A DNA stretch of 35,955 nt from Zymomonas sp. (lineage in GTDB: Bacteria; Pseudomonadota; Alphaproteobacteria; Sphingomonadales; Sphingomonadaceae). Each line of letters starts with the position of its first letter. Position 1 is the first letter of the stretch. The position numbers and the translations under genes are program-made. The notes under the pieces were generated by a model. That model was not told the DNA's origin. It made no database searches and saw only the letters and a list, made by a program, of their open reading frames with translations. The DNA lies in assembly GCA_027489105.1 (NCBI GenBank), contig JAIYAJ010000469.1, positions 1 through 35,955 of the forward strand, given 5' to 3'. Below, one piece after another: positions 6,664-13,699 of the stretch.

Positions 6664-6825
6664 ATGCCTCAACGACTCGATCTCTCCCCATCCCCTGACC
6701 CGGCCACCCCGGAAGGGGACAATCCTCCCTGCATATGCCCCGTCTCCTCCCCCGTCAGTCAGGCAAGGGGAGACCGAGTCCGCTGCCAGACCTGCGGCAG
6801 GACGTGGAGACGGATCGTCGTCTAG
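6664..6825 (+). CDS. Small zinc-ribbon protein
   Basis: 53 residues starting 6 nt after the previous stop. The opening half is Pro-rich (DLSPSPDPATPEGD). It then has PPCICPV and, about 15 residues later, RVRCQTCGRTWRRIVV. CxC plus CxxC at this spacing, with the closing CGRTW, is a plausible treble-clef or zinc-ribbon. Small zinc-ribbon proteins near phage structural genes are common and mostly uncharacterised (family knowledge). The gene is short, but the motif and junction support it. Confidence 0.55.
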   Translation: MPQRLDLSPSPDPATPEGDNPPCICPVSSPVSQARGDRVRCQTCGRTWRRIVV

Positions 6826-7164
6826 CCCGCCCGCTACCCAGCCTCACCACCCAACCCACCTCCCCGATATAAAACGGCCCGGCCTTCCAGAACAACGAAA
6901 CCCTATAGAACGCGCTAGGAGCCTCCGTACGAGGGAAGACCAGCGCGGGGCGTCCCAGACCCGACGCGCACGCTCCCGCCCTCACGGGGACGCTAGGGGC
7001 GCGCCAGGGGTGCGGAGAAAAAGGTAGGTTCTTGTCCTACTAGGGCCAAGCGGGCGGTAAGCACCCCGATATCGTAGCGTATCTGCTGCAAAGAGATCCC
7101 GGCTTTGCTTTTTATCCGGTAGCCACCGCTGGACCTAACAGGCCGACGCCGGTACGTTCGCCAA
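6826..7164. other. 340-bp gap without a recognisable gene
   Basis: No coding frame looks real on either strand. The minus-strand frame over 6755-6985 is an antisense shadow of the zinc-ribbon gene and non-coding DNA. Structures seen: GCGTCCC (6950-6956) with GGGACGC (6987-6993), and GTAGG (7024-7028) with CCTAC (7036-7040) around a 7-nt loop. Two short AT-rich patches (around 6870 and 7110) could hold promoter elements for the HNH gene at 7165. An untranslated leader or small RNA is possible. Confidence 0.35.
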
Positions 7165-8079
7165 ATGGTTGATGTTGCAGAGAAATCCAAACGCCCATGG
7201 AGGCTTTCTTACTCTTGCCGGGTGTGCGGCGCGGTCACCAGCCGCCCCGAGTCCGTGCGCGGACCAGTGCCGACCTACTGCAAGGACCACTCCCCTAATC
7301 GCCGCCGTTTGTCGTGCCGGTCTTGTGGCTGCGACCTCGGCAAAGCGGAAGCGCCGTCAAGTCGTCGTCAGTTCTGCGACCCCTGCCTTATTGAGAAGTC
7401 CAAGGCACACGAGAGGGCTAAGGACGAGCGCCGCAAAGCAGAGCGTGCCGCCCGCCGTGCCGAGCGCCTAGCTACACGCGAGGTCAAGCCGCGCGACTAC
7501 CGCGCGGAGCGCAATGCACGCCGGATCAAGAAAGGCCTGCCAGTCTACACGCCCGAGGAGCACGCCGAGAGGCTAGCGCGCTGGCGTCGCCTTTCCAGAT
7601 CGCGCGAGATCGTGAGCGCACGCAAGGCGCACAGGCGCAGGAGGGCCGAGCATGCGTCCAAGCCGTGGCTTCAAGCCACTGGCGCTGCGGAGCGCTACCG
7701 GCTGAGATACAAGCACGACCCCGAGTTTAACCTCAGCGAGCGGCTGCGGCGTCAGGTCAATAAGAAAACGCGCGGGATAGTCGGTGACGCCATCCGCGCT
7801 GGGCTTCGATCAAAGCGCGGTCGGAGCAAGGCTGTCGAGCGCCTCCTCGGGTTTACGATAGCCGACGTTCGCCGCCACCTTGAGCGGCAGTTTGTGCGGG
7901 GTATGACGTGGGAGCGGTTCGCCCGTGGCGAGGTTCACATCGACCACATTATCCCGCTCTCTAGCTTCGACCTGACTGACGAAACCGAGTTTCGACGAGC
8001 GTGGGCGCTGACCAATCTCCGCCCGCTGTTCGCGTCTGAGAACTTAGCGAAAGGGGCACGTCGTACGCTCCTTCTCTAA
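7165..8079 (+). CDS. HNH endonuclease with N-terminal zinc fingers
   Basis: 304 residues. Residues 18-42 (CRVCG and YCKDH) and 51-74 (CRSCGCD, then FCDPC) form two likely zinc knuckles. Residues about 75-165 are a long Arg/Lys/Glu/Ala-rich helical linker. The HNH core is at 258-296: HIDHIIPLSSF with Asp260-His261, a middle helix, then TNLRPLFASENLAKG with Asn284. This matches free-standing HNH nucleases that often lie near phage packaging or modification genes. It is 12 nt upstream of the ParB-like gene. It may be a homing-type mobile nuclease or a genuine partner in the modification cassette. No strong ribosome binding site precedes the ATG. Confidence 0.75.
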   Translation: MVDVAEKSKRPWRLSYSCRVCGAVTSRPESVRGPVPTYCKDHSPNRRRLSCRSCGCDLGKAEAPSSRRQFCDPCLIEKSKAHERAKDERRKAERAARRAERLATREVKPRDYRAERNARRIKKGLPVYTPEEHAERLARWRRLSRSREIVSARKAHRRRRAEHASKPWLQATGAAERYRLRYKHDPEFNLSERLRRQVNKKTRGIVGDAIRAGLRSKRGRSKAVERLLGFTIADVRRHLERQFVRGMTWERFARGEVHIDHIIPLSSFDLTDETEFRRAWALTNLRPLFASENLAKGARRTLLL

Positions 8080-8090
8080 CAGGAGCCTTC

Positions 8091-8831
8091 GTGTCCAAGC
8101 CCGCCAAAAAGCAGTCGCCAGCCTCAAGCCAGATCGAGGTCTGGGCGCTGGAAGACCTTAAGCCGTACGAGCGCAATGCGCGCGAGCACCCGCCTGAGCA
8201 GGTTGAAAAGCTGGCGCGGTCGATCACCGAGTTTGGCTTCACGATCCCGCTGCTTGTCTCTGAGGACGGCGAGATCATCGCCGGGCACGGTCGTGAGCTT
8301 GCTGCCCGCTCTCTTGGGCTTGCTGAGGTTCCGGTCATTGTGGCGCGGGGCTGGTCTGAGGAGCGCCGCAGGGCGTACCGGATCGCGGACAACGCGCTGG
8401 CGCTGGGCTCTGAGTGGAACGACGAGTTCTTGCGCATCGAGCTTGCTGATCTAGCCGCCGATGATTTTGACGTGGCGCTGACCGGGCTTGACCTTGGCGA
8501 GATTGACCGCCTGCTGGAAATATCTCCTGAGAGCGCTGCCGACGTTTCGGAGCCCAAGGCGGGGCTCGCCGAGCGCTTTGGGATTGCGCCGTTCTCCGTT
8601 ATGTCCGCTCGCGAGGGCTGGTGGCAGGATCGCAAGCGTTCTTGGCTGGCGCTAGGCATCCAGTCTGAGCTTGGCCGGGGCGAGCAGCTAATCCCCAATG
8701 GGGGGGGGCTCGCCAGTAAAGAAAGATACGACAAGGGGGGGGCAAGTCCGGGAGGATCGCCGCGCCCCTCAATGACTTACAGCAAAGACAAGGCGCGCGG
8801 TGACGGGCGTGGGAGAGCAATAAGTGGCTAA
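8091..8831 (+). CDS. ParB-like nuclease/modification-associated protein
   Basis: 246 residues from a GTG with an AGGAG site at 8081-8085. Residues 15-105 form a ParB/Srx-like domain: LKPYERNAREHP, then ITEFGFTIPLLV, IIAGHGRELAA (62-72) and a helical RRRAYRIADNALAL segment. Residues 160-198 (FGIAPFSV, GWWQDRKRSWLALGIQSELG) match the linker of phage proteins in which this domain is fused to a DNA methyltransferase. Here the frame stops at 8831, before the methyltransferase. Two long G tracts lie inside the C-terminal part (G9 at 8700-8708, G8 at 8735-8742); the family-like tail GGSPRPSMTYSKDKARGDGR is still in frame after both. It probably acts with the downstream enzyme in recognising DNA for modification. 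Confidence 0.75.
   Translation: MSKPAKKQSPASSQIEVWALEDLKPYERNAREHPPEQVEKLARSITEFGFTIPLLVSEDGEIIAGHGRELAARSLGLAEVPVIVARGWSEERRRAYRIADNALALGSEWNDEFLRIELADLAADDFDVALTGLDLGEIDRLLEISPESAADVSEPKAGLAERFGIAPFSVMSAREGWWQDRKRSWLALGIQSELGRGEQLIPNGGGLASKERYDKGGASPGGSPRPSMTYSKDKARGDGRGRAISG
8700..8708. repeat. G9 homopolymer inside the ParB-like gene
   Basis: Nine consecutive G residues. A gain or loss of one base would shift the frame of the ParB-like protein near residue 205, after the ParB domain. Long G runs are otherwise nearly absent from this window. Confidence 0.8.
8735..8742. repeat. G8 homopolymer inside the ParB-like gene
   Basis: Eight consecutive G residues, 27 nt after the G9 tract. The ParB-like frame continues through it to SPGGSPRP, which fits the fused family, so the present length is the in-frame one. 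Confidence 0.8.
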
Positions 8832-8910
8832 GGGCAAGGCCGAAAGTTTTGCCTCCCAAGGGAAGCTGAACGCCATCATCGCGCAGCGCAAGGGGGGGGG
8901 GCATGAGTAA
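8824..8910 (+). CDS. N-terminal piece of the DNA methyltransferase, out of frame
   Basis: A 28-residue frame opening with GTG 8824, which overlaps the end of the ParB-like gene by 8 nt and has a GGAG site (8812-8815) at good spacing. It reads KGKAESFASQGKLNAIIAQRK and then Gly residues. It stops at 8908-8910, just after the G10 tract and 5 nt past the downstream ATG. With one G fewer in the tract, this frame runs directly into the methyltransferase, giving a protein of about 347 residues. I interpret it as the natural N-terminus of that enzyme, shifted off by tract length. Confidence 0.5.
   Translation: MAKGKAESFASQGKLNAIIAQRKGGGHE
8892..8901. repeat. G10 homopolymer at the methyltransferase start
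   Basis: Ten consecutive G residues ending 1 nt before the ATG at 8903. Nine (or twelve) would fuse the frame beginning at 8824 to the methyltransferase; ten separates them. The tract also serves as a purine-rich ribosome-binding stretch for the ATG at 8903, so both long and short products are possible. Confidence 0.8.
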
Positions 8911-9868
8911 CGGCAAGCGTAAGGCAGCAACGTACGGCCAAGACCTGATGCGCGGGGAGCATGTCGTCGGCGCGGCCAGCGGCAAGACCAACAGCGGCGT
9001 GCTGATGCCGTCGCACACGTCGGGCGATCCGAGCTTCTACGCGAAGAAACGGGCTCGCGAGGCCGAGATCGGCCGCGAGCTGACGACGGAAGAATTCCTC
9101 GCGGAGCATTATGAGGCATCCGATGCGCCGACCGCTTCCGGCACCTCGATATTTGACCCCGTGCTGTGCGAGCTTTCCTATCGCTGGTTCTGCCCTCCGG
9201 GCGGGACGATCCTTGACCCTTTCGCTGGCGGGTCGGTGCGCGGCGTCGTCGCGAGCAAGCTCGGGCGGCGCTATGTCGGCGTTGACCTTCGCCCGGAGCA
9301 GGTCGCGGCAAACCAAGAGCAAGCCTCTCGCATCTGCAACGACCCCGCCCCGATCTGGCATGTCGGGGACAGCGCAGAGATTGCAACAATCGCCGGGGGA
9401 ACAGAGGCAGACTTCCTGTTTTCGTGCCCGCCTTATGCCGACCTTGAGGTCTACTCAGACGACCCGCGCGATCTGTCGACGATGGGCTATCCAAAGTTTG
9501 TCTCAGCCTATCGCGAGATCATCGCGGCGTCGTCCTCAATGCTTCGCCCGGATCGGTTCGCGTGCTTCGTTGTCGGCGAGGTTCGAGACCGACGCGGCCA
9601 CTATTACGGCTTTGTGCCCGACACAATCAGAGCGTTTCAGGACGCCGGCCTTCACTTCTACAACGAGGCAATCCTTGTCACCGCAGCCGGGTCTCTCCCG
9701 ATCAGGGCTGGCCGGCAATTCGAGGCCGCGCGCAAGCTCGGCAAGACGCACCAGAACATCCTTGTTTTCGTAAAAGGCGACGCCAAGAAAGCAACCGAAG
9801 CCATCGGCATCGTTGACTTTGGTAGCCTGCTCGACGATGCGGATGAGGCGTTTGGCGATCCGCTGTGA
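8903..9868 (+). CDS. DNA adenine-N6 or cytosine-N4 methyltransferase
   Basis: 321 residues from the ATG at 8903. Motif I (SAM binding) is LDPFAGGSVRG at 104-114, followed by YVGVDLRPEQ. Motif IV is SCPPYAD at 174-180, of the (S/D)PPY type that methylates exocyclic amino groups. FDPVLCELSYRWFCPPGG at 84-101 is typical of phage ParB-linked methyltransferases. TYGQDLMRGEHVVG at 10-23 also belongs to that family as I know it. It likely methylates phage DNA against host restriction, with the ParB-like protein. Its 3' end overlaps the next GTG. Present length may lack about 26 natural N-terminal residues because of the G10 tract. Confidence 0.8.
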   Translation: MSNGKRKAATYGQDLMRGEHVVGAASGKTNSGVLMPSHTSGDPSFYAKKRAREAEIGRELTTEEFLAEHYEASDAPTASGTSIFDPVLCELSYRWFCPPGGTILDPFAGGSVRGVVASKLGRRYVGVDLRPEQVAANQEQASRICNDPAPIWHVGDSAEIATIAGGTEADFLFSCPPYADLEVYSDDPRDLSTMGYPKFVSAYREIIAASSSMLRPDRFACFVVGEVRDRRGHYYGFVPDTIRAFQDAGLHFYNEAILVTAAGSLPIRAGRQFEAARKLGKTHQNILVFVKGDAKKATEAIGIVDFGSLLDDADEAFGDPL

Positions 9869-10575
9869 TCTTTGCCCCGCCTGTCGTTGTGGTGCATGAC
9901 GGCCTTGCGGTCGTGCGCGACGATTTGATCCTCGGTGGGACCAAGGTGCGCTACCTCTGCCGCTTGTTTGATGCCGCTGACGAGATCGTCTACGCATCCC
10001 CGCCAGAAGGTGGGGCGCAAACTGCCTTGGCGGCGACGGCACAAGAGATGGGGAAGCGTGCGACAATCTTTGTCGCGAAGCGTTCCAATCCGCACCCGCG
10101 CAGTCTGATGGCAAAGCGCCTAGGTGCCAAAGTCCTGCAGGTTGAGCCGGGCTATCTTTCTGTCGTTCAGGCGCGAGCCCGCGCCTACGCCACGGCGCGC
10201 GGGGCGATGCTTGCCCCGTTCGGCGTTGACATGCCCGAAGCTATCGACGCTATAGCCGAGGCAGCCCGTTCGACGGGTGAGCAGCCGGATGAGGTTTGGT
10301 GTGCAAGCGGGTCAGGTGTTCTTGCCCGAGGCCTTGCGCGTGCGTGGCCGCATGCTCGTCGCCACGTCGTTCAAGTGGGGCGGAAGCTTACGCCTGATGA
10401 TGTCTCTGGCGCTTCCATCCACGTCTACCCAAAGCCGTTTTCTGACAGTGCGCGCGTCGTGCCGCCCTATCCAAGCGACCCGCACTATGACGCGAAGGCT
10501 TGGGAAATGGCGAAGGCCCGCCGCGGGGCGGGCCGTGTGCTGATCTGGAATGTTACGGGGCCGGCAGAGGCCTAG
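9865..10575 (+). CDS. PLP-fold enzyme (ACC deaminase/tryptophan synthase-beta-like)
   Basis: 236 residues, GTG overlapping the methyltransferase stop (GTGA), so it is tightly coupled to it. LILGGTKVRYL at 21-31 resembles the GGNKxRKL motif of ACC deaminase and D-cysteine desulfhydrase, where the Lys (Lys27 here) binds pyridoxal phosphate. EGGAQTALAATAQEMG follows, like the family GGxQSNH region. GAKVLQVEPGYLSVV and then PDEVWCASGSGVLARGLARAW match the Gly-rich phosphate-binding loop. It is shorter than the usual 330 residues. A PLP enzyme coupled to a DNA methyltransferase suggests a base-modification step, with metabolic or tRNA-related roles as alternatives. The fold call is by pattern, not by search. 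Confidence 0.55.
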   Translation: MIFAPPVVVVHDGLAVVRDDLILGGTKVRYLCRLFDAADEIVYASPPEGGAQTALAATAQEMGKRATIFVAKRSNPHPRSLMAKRLGAKVLQVEPGYLSVVQARARAYATARGAMLAPFGVDMPEAIDAIAEAARSTGEQPDEVWCASGSGVLARGLARAWPHARRHVVQVGRKLTPDDVSGASIHVYPKPFSDSARVVPPYPSDPHYDAKAWEMAKARRGAGRVLIWNVTGPAEA

Positions 10576-10577
10576 GC
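10570..10577. other. Palindrome holding both convergent stop codons
   Basis: GCCTAGGC is a perfect 8-bp palindrome. Its TAG at 10573-10575 ends the PLP-fold gene, and the reverse-strand TAG at 10574-10572 ends the minus-strand gene, so the two convergent genes overlap by 4 nt. No separate terminator is seen between them. Confidence 0.75.
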
Positions 10578-11183
10578 GCGGCGCGCTTCAATTGCCGTGA
10601 TTGCCAGCCTGCGGTACTTGTCTAGCGCCTTTGGGCTGCTGCTGACTGGATTGATCGGGAATGCGCGCAGGCCGTCGACATCGCCGGTTTCGGCAAGGGC
10701 GACAAGAGCGCCCAGCTTCTTCCGATAGGGCTTGTGCGTTTCCGCGCTGAAATCTGGGGCGGCTGGCAAGATGCCGGAGGCCGCGTCAGCCTCGATCTTT
10801 GCGCGTGCGCCAGTCTTCTGCCCTGCGTTGCTTGCCTTTTTCGGCACTTCAACGGGCTTTGACGGGGCGTCAACCGTTCTGATCTCTGCGGGGAAATTCG
10901 GCTCTAGAGCGGGGGCCGGCATCTCCGCGATGAGGCCGGCAACCTGATCGGCTGGAACGATCTGGCTCGCGCCCGATGCCGTGATTGCATAGATCATTGG
11001 CCGGGCCTTCGGTCGGACGCTGCGCATCCGGTCGGCAATTTCAGCGGCTTCGGCCAGCGTCGTTGCGGTCTCGTTAATCTTTGCAGTCGGCGAAAGCCGC
11101 AGGTGGACGTTGAAGGAAACTGCGCTCTTGATCTGGTCGATGGCAAAAGCGTCGGCGGGGTGCATCTTTGTGGTTTTCGGCAT
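10572..11183 (-). CDS. Conserved phage hypothetical, only minus-strand gene
   Basis: 203 residues on the minus strand with a strong TAGGAGAAC site just before its ATG. The N-terminal 75 residues are alpha/beta (IKSAVSFNVHLRLSP, TLAEAAEIADRM, MIYAITASGASQIV). The middle is a low-complexity Ala/Pro/Lys linker. The C-terminus, KLGALVALAETGDVDGLRAF followed by NPVSSSPKALDKYRRLA, is a segment I know from unassigned proteins of rhizobial phages and prophages. It is convergent with the PLP-fold gene and divergent from the terminase genes. Confidence 0.7.
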   Translation of the reverse strand: MPKTTKMHPADAFAIDQIKSAVSFNVHLRLSPTAKINETATTLAEAAEIADRMRSVRPKARPMIYAITASGASQIVPADQVAGLIAEMPAPALEPNFPAEIRTVDAPSKPVEVPKKASNAGQKTGARAKIEADAASGILPAAPDFSAETHKPYRKKLGALVALAETGDVDGLRAFPINPVSSSPKALDKYRRLAITAIEARRA

Positions 11184-11186
11184 GGC

Positions 11187-11235
11187 GTTCTCCTATCCGC
11201 CTCGTCTGGCGTGCTCTGGTCCTAGCTAGGAGAAC
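11187..11235. promoter_or_regulatory. Divergent control region with inverted repeat
   Basis: Only 57 nt separate the two divergent start codons. GTTCTCCTA (11187-11195) and TAGGAGAAC (11227-11235) form a perfect 9-bp inverted repeat; each arm is also the ribosome binding site of one gene. A perfect 10-bp palindrome CCTAGCTAGG lies at 11221-11230. Any promoters must lie within or upstream in each other's coding regions. The symmetry could be an operator or two matching ribosome binding sites. Confidence 0.45.
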
Positions 11236-11240
11236 GGATA

Positions 11241-11780
11241 GTGTCCACTCCAAATCCGACAAAAAGCGGAAAAGAGACGGAAGTAACGGAGCCGCGCGTA
11301 GGGGCAGTCTCCGCTGCCCAAGCCGCAGCGCTGCTGATGATGACCACCGAGCGCCTTCGCCAGCTAGCAAAAGAGGGCTGGATTGAGAAGGAGCAGCGCG
11401 GATCGTATCGCCTCGTCCCTCTGGTCCAAGGCTACGTCCGGTTCCTCCGGGATGAGGACCGGCGCTCTTCGAAATCATCTGCCGACGCGGGCCTCAAGGC
11501 CGCGCGCCAGCGCGAGGTAGAGATCAGGACAGCCGAGCGTGAGGGCAGGCTCATCGACCGCTCCACTGCGACCGATGTGGTTGACACCATCGCGGGAAAG
11601 TTCATCGCCGGATTGTCCGGTCTGCCGGCACGCGCCACGCGAGACCTCGTGATACGGCGGGAGATTGAGCGCCACTGTGACGACCTCAGAAACGAAATTG
11701 CTGCTTTCGCCGCTGCTCAGCGATCCACTGTGGGAGCGGCTGGTCAGCCTTCTGGCGGCGAAGCAGAGGAAGACGCCTGA
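11241..11780 (+). CDS. Terminase small subunit (Nu1-like)
   Basis: 179 residues from a GTG with an AGGAGAAC site. Residues 20-60 form a winged HTH (VSAAQAAALLMMTTERLRQL, then AKEGWIEKEQRGSYRLVPL), as in Nu1 of lambda that binds cos DNA. Residues 65-110 are a basic linker with KAARQREVEIRTAEREGR. The C-terminal half is helical (VVDTIAGKFIAGLSGLPARA) and contacts the large subunit in the family. The next gene begins before this one ends. Symbol not assigned because the homolog is inferred by pattern. Confidence 0.75.
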   Translation: MSTPNPTKSGKETEVTEPRVGAVSAAQAAALLMMTTERLRQLAKEGWIEKEQRGSYRLVPLVQGYVRFLRDEDRRSSKSSADAGLKAARQREVEIRTAEREGRLIDRSTATDVVDTIAGKFIAGLSGLPARATRDLVIRREIERHCDDLRNEIAAFAAAQRSTVGAAGQPSGGEAEEDA

Positions 11781-13695
11781 CGAATGGGCAGCTTCTAACC
11801 GGGTTTACAAGGCGTCTGCGTCAATACCCGGCGCGCGCGACCCTATGCTCACGCCCTACATGATCGCCCCGGTCCGGGCTGTCGCTCAGGGGTCTTACCG
11901 TCGTGTGGTTGCGGTAACAGCGTCGCAGTCCGGCAAGACCGAAACGATCCTCGACCTGATCGGGGAGCGGCTTGATAGCAAGCCTGCCCCGATCCTTTAC
12001 GTCGGGCCGAACCGCCAGTTTCTGGTGGAGCAGTTCGAGCCGCGCATCATGGACCTCCTCGACGGGGCGGCAACGCTCTCGCGCAAGGTCTCGCGCGGCA
12101 AGCGTATGTCGAAGACGCGCAAGATGATCTCAGGCGTTCCGCTGCGCCTTGCGCACGGCGGGTCGTCCACGGCGCTCAAGTCTGATCCGGCCGCCCTCGC
12201 GATCACGGACGAGGCCGATGAGCTTGTCGCGAACGTCAAGGGTCAGGGCGACCCTATTGGTCTGGTGGATGCGCGCGGCGATACCTATGCCGATTTCGTC
12301 CATTTCATCACGAGCACGCCATCGCGCGGGGTGAAAGAATTGGAACGCGATCCAGCCACGGGCCTAGACTTTTGGAAGGTTCAGGAACCGGACGACGTAG
12401 ACAGCAAGGTCTGGGCGCTCTGGCAGCAAGGCACCCGGCATCATTGGTCGTGGAAGTGCCCGCATTGCGCCGAGCGCTTCATCCCACGTTTCGCCTGCCT
12501 TGCGATCCCGGACGAGAAGACCACGACGGTCGCTCGTGCTCGGGCTGAGGCCTACATATCGTGCCCGGCAAACGGGTGCGCAATCCATGAGGCCGACAAG
12601 GCCGGGATGAATGCGACGGGGGTCTATGTGGCCCCCGGCCAGTCGATTGACGATGACGGGAACGTGGTCAAGGAGCCCCCGGACAACTCCTGCGCATCTT
12701 TCTGGGTGAGCGGTCTCTGCTCCCCGTTCAAGACCTTTGGCGACCGCGCTGCGGCTTACATTGAAGCCGTCCGCTCGGGCGATCAGCAGACCGTCCAGAC
12801 CGTCGTAAATGCCGGTTTTGGCGAGCTATGGGCACCCCTTGGGGGTGACGTGCCGGAATGGGAAGCCGTTCGGTTGCTCGCCCTGCCCTATAAAGAGCGA
12901 ACGGTGCCTGATGGCGTGCTGTTCATCACGGCAGGCGTTGACGTTCAGAAGAATAGGCTTGTCTACAGCGTGCGCGGATGGGGCGCGCGGTCAGAGAGTT
13001 GGCTGATAACCTGCGGCGAATTGTGGGGGGAAACCTCCCAAGACGACGTTTGGACGGACCTTTCCGACCTTCTCGGCAGCACTTTCGACGGATTGCCCGT
13101 CGCTCGCATGTTTGTCGATGCAGGCTACCGCCCCGGCAAGAAAGACATTGTGCCGCAGCACATGGTCTACGAGTTCGCGCGGCGCAATCACCGCCGCGTG
13201 TTCGCGACGAAGGGCTTCGACACCCGGTCTACCCCGCTCTCCGTCTCACGCATTGACGTAAAGGCGAACGGGAGCCGGGCAACGTTCGGCCTCGACCTCG
13301 TTCGCATCGACACCGACTTTATGAAGTCGTGGGTCCATGAGCGATTGAAATGGCCGTCCGGGCAGCCGGGTGGCTGGCACTTATTCGAGACCGTACCCGA
13401 GGAATGGTGCCGGCAGGTCGTTTCTGAGGCGCGCGTAAAGAAGCCGTCAGGCGGGTTCCAGTGGATTTCGGTCTTCCGGGACAACCACGCGCTTGACGCT
13501 GAGAGCCTCGCCTACGCGGCAGCCTACATGCTCGGCGTCCAGCGGATCGGGGAAGGCTCACGGAGCGCCGCTCCTCGCCCGCAAGCTGGTCAAGAACAGG
13601 GCGCGGAAGCGCCACGGGCGGCTGCAACAGCGCCGCCATCCTCATCCCAGCCGGTACGCCGGCAGGCTTTCCTCCCTCGCGGATCAATCTGGTGA
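11665..13695 (+). CDS. Terminase large subunit (lambda GpA family)
   Basis: 676 residues if the TTG at 11665 is used; a GTG at 11677 is another option, and both overlap the small subunit by about 100 nt. The ATPase has a Walker A-like ASQSGKTE (86-93) and Walker B LAITDEADE (178-186). FITSTP is the following sensor-like segment. A zinc knuckle WKCPHCAERF lies near 268. The nuclease half has acidic candidates in GVDVQKNRLV (about 430), VDAGYRPG and DNHALDAESLAYAA. It cuts and pumps DNA into the head. The C-terminal 45 residues are low-complexity Ala/Pro/Gln. GpA-type packaging implies cos ends in lambda; no cos site is visible here. Confidence 0.9.
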   Translation: MSATVTTSETKLLLSPLLSDPLWERLVSLLAAKQRKTPDEWAASNRVYKASASIPGARDPMLTPYMIAPVRAVAQGSYRRVVAVTASQSGKTETILDLIGERLDSKPAPILYVGPNRQFLVEQFEPRIMDLLDGAATLSRKVSRGKRMSKTRKMISGVPLRLAHGGSSTALKSDPAALAITDEADELVANVKGQGDPIGLVDARGDTYADFVHFITSTPSRGVKELERDPATGLDFWKVQEPDDVDSKVWALWQQGTRHHWSWKCPHCAERFIPRFACLAIPDEKTTTVARARAEAYISCPANGCAIHEADKAGMNATGVYVAPGQSIDDDGNVVKEPPDNSCASFWVSGLCSPFKTFGDRAAAYIEAVRSGDQQTVQTVVNAGFGELWAPLGGDVPEWEAVRLLALPYKERTVPDGVLFITAGVDVQKNRLVYSVRGWGARSESWLITCGELWGETSQDDVWTDLSDLLGSTFDGLPVARMFVDAGYRPGKKDIVPQHMVYEFARRNHRRVFATKGFDTRSTPLSVSRIDVKANGSRATFGLDLVRIDTDFMKSWVHERLKWPSGQPGGWHLFETVPEEWCRQVVSEARVKKPSGGFQWISVFRDNHALDAESLAYAAAYMLGVQRIGEGSRSAAPRPQAGQEQGAEAPRAAATAPPSSSQPVRRQAFLPRGSIW

Positions 13696-13699
13696 ACGA

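Noticed and set aside
7024..7040. Possible tRNA T-arm (5-bp stem with 7-nt TTC-starting loop).
   Set aside because: The loop lacks the conserved purine and A after TTC, and no acceptor, D or anticodon arms fit around it.
7961..8734. A 257-residue minus-strand frame opposite the ParB-like gene.
   Set aside because: Ser/Arg/Pro-rich antisense translation; the plus-strand genes have motifs there.
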